This document shows, one piece after another, positions 6,145 through 9,127 of a DNA stretch of 9,127 bases. Both the position numbers and the translations under genes were made by a program. This stretch comes from Rickettsiales bacterium (GTDB lineage Bacteria > Pseudomonadota > Alphaproteobacteria > Rickettsiales > UBA1997): positions 1-9,127 of the forward strand of contig JAITAR010000021.1 in assembly GCA_031284025.1 (NCBI GenBank). The letters run 5' to 3'. Below the pieces are notes generated by a model, which ran no database searches, was not told the DNA's origin, and saw only the letters and a list, made by a program, of their open reading frames with translations. The stretch's first letter is position 1; each line of letters opens with the position of its first letter.

Positions 6145-7029
6145 CTATAGGTGATATACATTTATATAACTATCATTGGATTCAATCTTTACCGGCAAAT
6201 TACAACAGTAGTCTCCGTCGACTTGCAAAGGATAATTATCATTTATAGACTCTATAATAACTTGATTTTTGTTTGTCAATTTAATGATATTCCTGTTGTC
6301 GTTTTTTGTAAAAAAATACATTATCATAGACATAATGCTGATTTTTTTGACAATTATGACGTCAAAACAATTTTTATCTATTTTTGCGCTAGCAATTGGT
6401 AATTTTATTCCGTAGTATTTACCATTAGCCACACAGACCATCACCCCTTCCTATAGCTGACTATCCACACTTACCTTCAGCTGACGAAAGTTCTTCTTAA
6501 GCAGTATTTTGAAAAATTCATACAGGTAGGCAAAACCACCGATTTTTTTCTTCAGTTCTTCGTTTACACCACTAACTGCTTTAGAATCTAGGCCTGCACT
6601 TGCCATCAACATAAAATAGCGTGAATTATCTCTGTCTTCGGGGATAGCAATTATCCTTCCCATATGTAATTTCTTTATTTTTCCACCCACTATAGCCTTT
6701 AGAGATTTTTCGATAGAATCCACACCAAGTTCCATAGATAGAACATTTGCTGTGCCGATTGGTACTATAGCTACATTGAATTGGCTATAGTCATTCCTCT
6801 GCAGCAGAGCGTTGAGGGCAGTATTTATTGTACCATCACCGGCCGCTAGTATGATCAGAGGTGTCATTCTGTGATCTAATTCACTAACTATCTCTGACGC
6901 CGACTGTCCCTTCTCTAACCTATGCCACAGAACCGCCACACCGATTTTCTCCAGTATGGCCACCAGTCTATTAAGTTTGCCTTCTCTGTAGCTACCAGCT
7001 CGGGGATTTACTAGCAGAGCAGCTTTCAC
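6145..7029 (-). pseudogene. YegS/diacylglycerol-kinase-type lipid kinase split by an in-frame TAG
   Basis: This family phosphorylates diacylglycerol or related lipids with ATP at the inner membrane. The frame spans 294 codons, the usual length, but codon 193 is TAG (6451-6453). The N-terminal half (192 residues, GTG start at 7027-7029) carries LLVNPRAG at the start, the nucleotide-binding AGDGTIN (63-69), VPIGTANVLSMELG (89-102) and the ASAGLDSKAV block (about 143-152). The C-terminal half continues in the same frame with CVANGKYYG and ends with QVDGDYCCNLP, the family's closing motif, so nothing but the one codon is missing. By position the lost residue is probably Tyr, Gln or Trp. An SD-like AGGAAGG lies just after the stop before GTG and ATG codons, so two separate halves could be made. 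The start overlaps the stop of the BamB-like gene (GTGA), and the final TAG lies 2 nt before the phosphoesterase ATG. Either a recent pseudogene, a split gene, or a sequencing error. Confidence 0.8.
6439..6453 (-). promoter_or_regulatory. Stop codon plus SD-like restart site inside the lipid kinase
   Basis: Read on the minus strand, TAG (6453-6451) overlaps AGGAAGG (6452-6446), which is followed after 4 nt by ATG (6441-6439), with GTG just before it; both are in frame with the C-terminal half. The spacing suits re-initiation after termination and would yield a separate polypeptide of about 98 residues. Confidence 0.5.
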
Positions 7030-7655
7030 TTTTTGCCCATCTTACTCAGATCAATTTTTTCACTGTTTACGGTGAGTATATTATTCTCTAGAACTACACT
7101 AGTCTTTCCGTAGGGCGTGCTAGCAATTTTTTTAAGAATATTTCTGCTATTTTTGTCAAAAATAATTACCTCTCCATCGTTGAAAGTTACGACTAATAAA
7201 TTTTTGTACAATATAGGTTTTATGCAGGTAGTGATGGTTGTCCTATTTGCGTTGCTATGTATAAACTCAATTTTTCCAGTTTCGCTGTCCAGAATGTAGA
7301 AACTATTATTTAGCGTTGTAAAATATAACTTTCCTCCAGCAGGTGTAAAATTTGCCCGTGGAACCGAAGCTATAGTTTTTTGCCAAGCTATACTGTGATT
7401 TTTTAGCGAAAACTTAGCTATATTGTTAGTCATGGAGATCATATAGACATCCTCCTCATCCCTAAAAATACTTGGTTCCCCCTTTATGGGGCTATCAAGT
7501 TTATATTTAGTCGTCTTACCATCCGTTTTGACTACAAGATTCTTCCCGAAATAGTCAACGAACACATCTCCCCTTTTACCGCTGGAACAGCTGGTCAATA
7601 TTAGCCCAATGGTTAGCAAAAAAAATCTAGTCAATCTAGCCTCTTCTCTCGTCAT
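7026..7655 (-). CDS. Short BamB-like PQQ-repeat lipoprotein
   Basis: The ATG at 7653-7655 is chosen because GGAGG precedes it at 6-nt spacing; the frame is open to a TTG nine codons earlier, which lacks support. The 209-residue product begins with a lipoprotein signal: basic N-region, hydrophobic FFLLTIGLIL and lipobox LTSC, lipidated at Cys23. Three beta-propeller blades of the PQQ type are visible: VYMISMTNNIAKF (about 70), LYFTTLNNSFYILDSETGK (about 110) and LVVTFNDGEVIIFD (about 154). A partial fourth, ILTVNSEKIDLS, closes the protein. This resembles BamB, the beta-propeller lipoprotein of the outer-membrane assembly machine, but BamB is near 390 residues with eight blades, so this is about half. 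The gene start overlaps the LapA-like gene by 20 nt and its TGA stop overlaps the lipid kinase GTG, so the short length looks native to this operon. It could also be another small propeller lipoprotein. Confidence 0.75.
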   Translation of the reverse strand: MTREEARLTRFFLLTIGLILTSCSSGKRGDVFVDYFGKNLVVKTDGKTTKYKLDSPIKGEPSIFRDEEDVYMISMTNNIAKFSLKNHSIAWQKTIASVPRANFTPAGGKLYFTTLNNSFYILDSETGKIEFIHSNANRTTITTCIKPILYKNLLVVTFNDGEVIIFDKNSRNILKKIASTPYGKTSVVLENNILTVNSEKIDLSKMGKK

Positions 7656-7989
7656 TTTCGACCTCCGATTTGTTATCTTCAATTTTTACACTGTTACTCT
7701 TAAATTCCTTTATTTTCTTTTCTAGAATTCTAACTTTTCTCCGGTAAAAAAAATCGCTGAAACTCAAAAAACCAAGGAATCTGCGTAGATACGCCGAAAT
7801 CATGGTTGCCACCATTCCCAGAACGAACGATGTTAATACTAGCAAAAATAGCCTAATCTCCACCAGATAGCCAAACGGGCTAAGGTTAACTTCCACAAAA
7901 CCTGTGTTGTTGGACGCAAATAGCGAAAACAGCACCATAAACAGAAGAATTATAGTTGATCTGAGCAAACTTAAAAATCCCCTAATCAT
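7636..7989 (-). CDS. LapA-domain (DUF1049) two-TM inner-membrane protein
   Basis: The 117-residue protein has membrane segments at about 8-26 and 45-66 and a charged C-terminal tail (about 80-117, rich in Lys and Glu) likely to form a cytoplasmic coiled coil. The region between and through the second helix, NNTGFVEVNLSPFGYLVEIR then LFLLVLTSFVLGM, matches the LapA/DUF1049 pattern (N..V.v.l.Pf....i.l.lll..sf.lG). In E. coli LapA with LapB takes part in lipopolysaccharide assembly and LpxC control; whether that applies here is unknown, and no LapB partner is in the window. The ATG at 7987-7989 overlaps the dsbA-like stop by 8 nt and is preceded by AAGGA about 8 nt upstream. The end overlaps the BamB-like gene by 20 nt. 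The stop is TAG. Confidence 0.75.
   Translation of the reverse strand: MIRGFLSLLRSTIILLFMVLFSLFASNNTGFVEVNLSPFGYLVEIRLFLLVLTSFVLGMVATMISAYLRRFLGFLSFSDFFYRRKVRILEKKIKEFKSNSVKIEDNKSEVENDERRG
7662..7666 (-). promoter_or_regulatory. Shine-Dalgarno of the BamB-like gene
   Basis: GGAGG on the minus strand, 6 nt before the ATG at 7655-7653 and inside the end of the LapA-like coding sequence. It decides the start in favour of this ATG over the upstream TTG at 7682-7680. Confidence 0.8.
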
Positions 7990-8740
7990 TGCCTTTGTCC
8001 TTTAGAATATTTTCTACTATCCTTTTGATTTGATCATAGTTTTTATAGCCGACGATCCTCTGACCATTTATGATCAGCACAGGAGTAGCATTTACATTAA
8101 ATACCTCCTTGTTACTCTGCTGCATGTATATAATTTTTTCATACAGATCTTTATCATGTAGACAGTCTCTGATATATTGATCGTCCATGTTGTATTTTTT
8201 GCCAAGTTCAACGGTGAAAGATTCATAGTCCTCTATTAGATTTACATCTGAATCAAACAGATCTTCGGCAATAGCCAGCCTGTCTTTGTACCTGGAACAT
8301 TGCAAAAAAGCGCCTAGCGGTATATTTTTGAACTTAAATAGTGGTCTGAGAGCGTATCTAACAGTTTTATCTTCAACGGTGTACCTATGAACAATCTTTT
8401 TTATATCCGGCCGCATTTTCTTACAAAACTTACAATCAAAGGATGAAAAGTCTACTATCGTAACTTTAGCTTTACTATCTCCGGCAACGCAATCCATATC
8501 AAAATTATTCAGAAGAAATTTTCTCTTCTCATCTTGAGTTTTACCATGCAGATGCGAATTTATCATTATAGTTTTTGGTTGGTTACTTAGCCCTTCATTC
8601 TTCGCATCCATCAAAGATTCTCTAATATTAGCTAATTTCACAGCGTCAGCTTTTTTTTTGTAGAAAAAACCCACCGCTAAAACTAGGATGATTACAATAT
8701 AAACCCTGTACCTACTGACTAAATTCTTAAGGTAATCCAT
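7982..8740 (-). CDS. Membrane-anchored DsbA-family thiol-disulfide oxidoreductase
   Basis: This is a periplasmic thioredoxin-fold protein that makes or rearranges disulfides in exported proteins. From the ATG at 8738-8740 it has 252 residues. The frame is open to a GTG at 8777-8779, but the ATG puts the anchor close to the N-terminus: MDYLKNLVSRYR, then a membrane segment at about 12-27, then KKK. The catalytic motif is Cys103-Lys-Phe-Cys106 in FSSFDCKFCKKM, and the cis-Pro loop is NATPVLIINGQRIVGY (Pro220), with the helical insertion between them as in DsbA. The uncleaved anchor and the region before the catalytic domain resemble Rickettsiales DsbA and Com1-like proteins. Further cysteines at about 84, 148 and 193 are visible. 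No DsbB is present in the window. The TAG stop is overlapped by the LapA-like start. A promoter candidate lies just upstream. Confidence 0.88.
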   Translation of the reverse strand: MDYLKNLVSRYRVYIVIILVLAVGFFYKKKADAVKLANIRESLMDAKNEGLSNQPKTIMINSHLHGKTQDEKRKFLLNNFDMDCVAGDSKAKVTIVDFSSFDCKFCKKMRPDIKKIVHRYTVEDKTVRYALRPLFKFKNIPLGAFLQCSRYKDRLAIAEDLFDSDVNLIEDYESFTVELGKKYNMDDQYIRDCLHDKDLYEKIIYMQQSNKEVFNVNATPVLIINGQRIVGYKNYDQIKRIVENILKDKGND

Positions 8741-8769
8741 ATAAAAAACTAAACCAGAATCTCTAGAGA

Positions 8770-8798
8770 AGAGTAACACCCTAGTTATTATTTGTAAA
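8770..8798 (-). promoter_or_regulatory. Weak promoter candidate upstream of the DsbA-like gene
   Basis: On the minus strand TTTACA (8798-8793), a 17-nt spacer and TACTCT (8775-8770) resemble a sigma70 site, with a good -35 and a poor -10. It would give the dsbA-to-phosphoesterase genes a promoter of their own and favours the ATG at 8740 over the upstream GTG, which would lie in the spacer. Confidence 0.25.
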
Positions 8799-8803
8799 CA
8801 CAG

Positions 8804-9127
8804 TTAGAAAAAATTTCTATAGTCCAGAGAAAAATTTTTAGGCTTTAATATTTTATCTCTGTCTAGAAGCCTAGTTTGTTCCCCAAGGTTGGCCAAATTA
8901 CTTCCACTGTCATTTCTAAAATTTTGTATGTAAAAAACCCCACTATAGCCGAGGTCATCTATCGTAGAGATTATTTCATTGACATCGTCCTCCTGGAGCA
9001 GGGCTGTATGCACAGTTGTTCGTATTTCCATAGCTATCTTATTTTCCAGATAGTTTTTAATTGTGAATTTAAGTGTACGTTTAAAATCTTCATAGAATAT
9101 GCTCGCTATCTGGGTAATTTGGGTAAA
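8804..9127 (-). CDS. C-terminal part of an NrdG-type radical-SAM activating protein
   Basis: The frame enters from the right edge and ends with TAA at 8804-8806, giving 108 codons; the N-terminus is outside the window. An ATG at 9029-9031 is internal, since the frame continues upstream without a stop (…KNYLENKIAMEIRTTVH…). The block EIRTTVH..LL..DDVNEI followed by SGVFYIQNFRN matches the C-terminal end of the radical-SAM family annotated as anaerobic ribonucleoside-triphosphate reductase activating protein. These use a 4Fe-4S cluster and S-adenosylmethionine to make a glycyl radical or a related product. The CxxxCxxC cluster motif would lie upstream and cannot be checked here. In organisms without the anaerobic reductase the role of this branch is not clear. 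The DsbA-like gene follows 63 nt downstream. Confidence 0.65.
   Translation of the reverse strand, partial: FTQITQIASIFYEDFKRTLKFTIKNYLENKIAMEIRTTVHTALLQEDDVNEIISTIDDLGYSGVFYIQNFRNDSGSNLANLGEQTRLLDRDKILKPKNFSLDYRNFF

Noticed and set aside
6151..6402. Plus-strand 83-codon frame opposite the kinase C-terminal half
   Set aside because: Considered because the kinase is broken, but the minus-strand frame carries the family motifs and this one has none.
6451..6453. TAG recoded as an amino acid in this organism
   Set aside because: TAG terminates murB, the LapA-like gene, the DsbA-like gene and the lipid kinase itself at family-typical C-termini, with the next start within a few bases. General recoding is not supported.
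6439..6456. Frameshift between the two kinase halves
   Set aside because: The codons on both sides of the TAG are in the same frame (…CTA TAG GAA GGG GTG ATG…), so this is a nonsense codon and not an indel.
8651..8659. A9 tract in the DsbA-like gene as a phase-variation site
   Set aside because: It encodes the Lys-Lys-Lys flank of the membrane anchor, a common composition in AT-rich genomes, in a gene not expected to be surface exposed.
8804..9031. Separate small gene starting at the ATG 9029-9031
   Set aside because: The frame is open upstream to the window edge and the conserved EIRTTVH block sits right at that ATG, so it is the end of a larger gene.

Overview
The window is AT-rich DNA from a Gram-negative bacterium, most likely an alphaproteobacterium of the Rickettsiales or a similar reduced, host-associated lineage. 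This rests on outer-membrane and periplasmic proteins (a porin, a BamB-like lipoprotein, a DsbA-family thiol enzyme), a DUF2066 protein, an LapA-like protein, short intergenic gaps and strong A/T bias. The taxonomic call is inference; no rRNA or tRNA gene is present to anchor it.

Layout. Positions 1-2910 are a leftward (minus-strand) run: a porin, then murB 14 nt after it, then 4 nt further an unrecognised membrane-anchored protein that leaves the window at base 1. A divergent intergenic region (about 2911-3066) separates this run from two rightward genes: a secreted DUF2066 protein (3067-4239) and inorganic pyrophosphatase ppa (4430-4963). ppa has its own good promoter-like site and a leader with an 11-bp inverted repeat. 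A short palindrome-rich gap (4964-5029) lies between ppa and the convergent left end of a second leftward run. That run, read in transcription order from the right edge, is: the C-terminal end of a radical-SAM activase (NrdG type), a membrane-anchored DsbA-like protein, an LapA-like two-TM protein, a short BamB-like lipoprotein, a YegS/diacylglycerol-kinase-type lipid kinase, and a four-TM metallophosphoesterase. From dsbA to the phosphoesterase the genes overlap or lie within 2 nt, so this looks like one transcription unit devoted to the cell envelope.

The most notable point is the lipid kinase. Its reading frame is continuous over the full family length but is broken by one in-frame TAG after codon 192. 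TAG is the ordinary stop of several neighbours, so recoding is unlikely. A strong Shine-Dalgarno-like sequence lies directly after the stop, in front of in-frame GTG and ATG codons, so the C-terminal half could be made separately. Other points are the ppa leader hairpin, a poly-A10 tract and an (AAT)5 tract inside the porin gene, a half-length BamB-like protein, and the unrecognised protein after murB, which may have a thioredoxin-like fold.

I saw no mobile element, CRISPR array, tRNA or rRNA. No gene-free stretch exceeds 300 bases.
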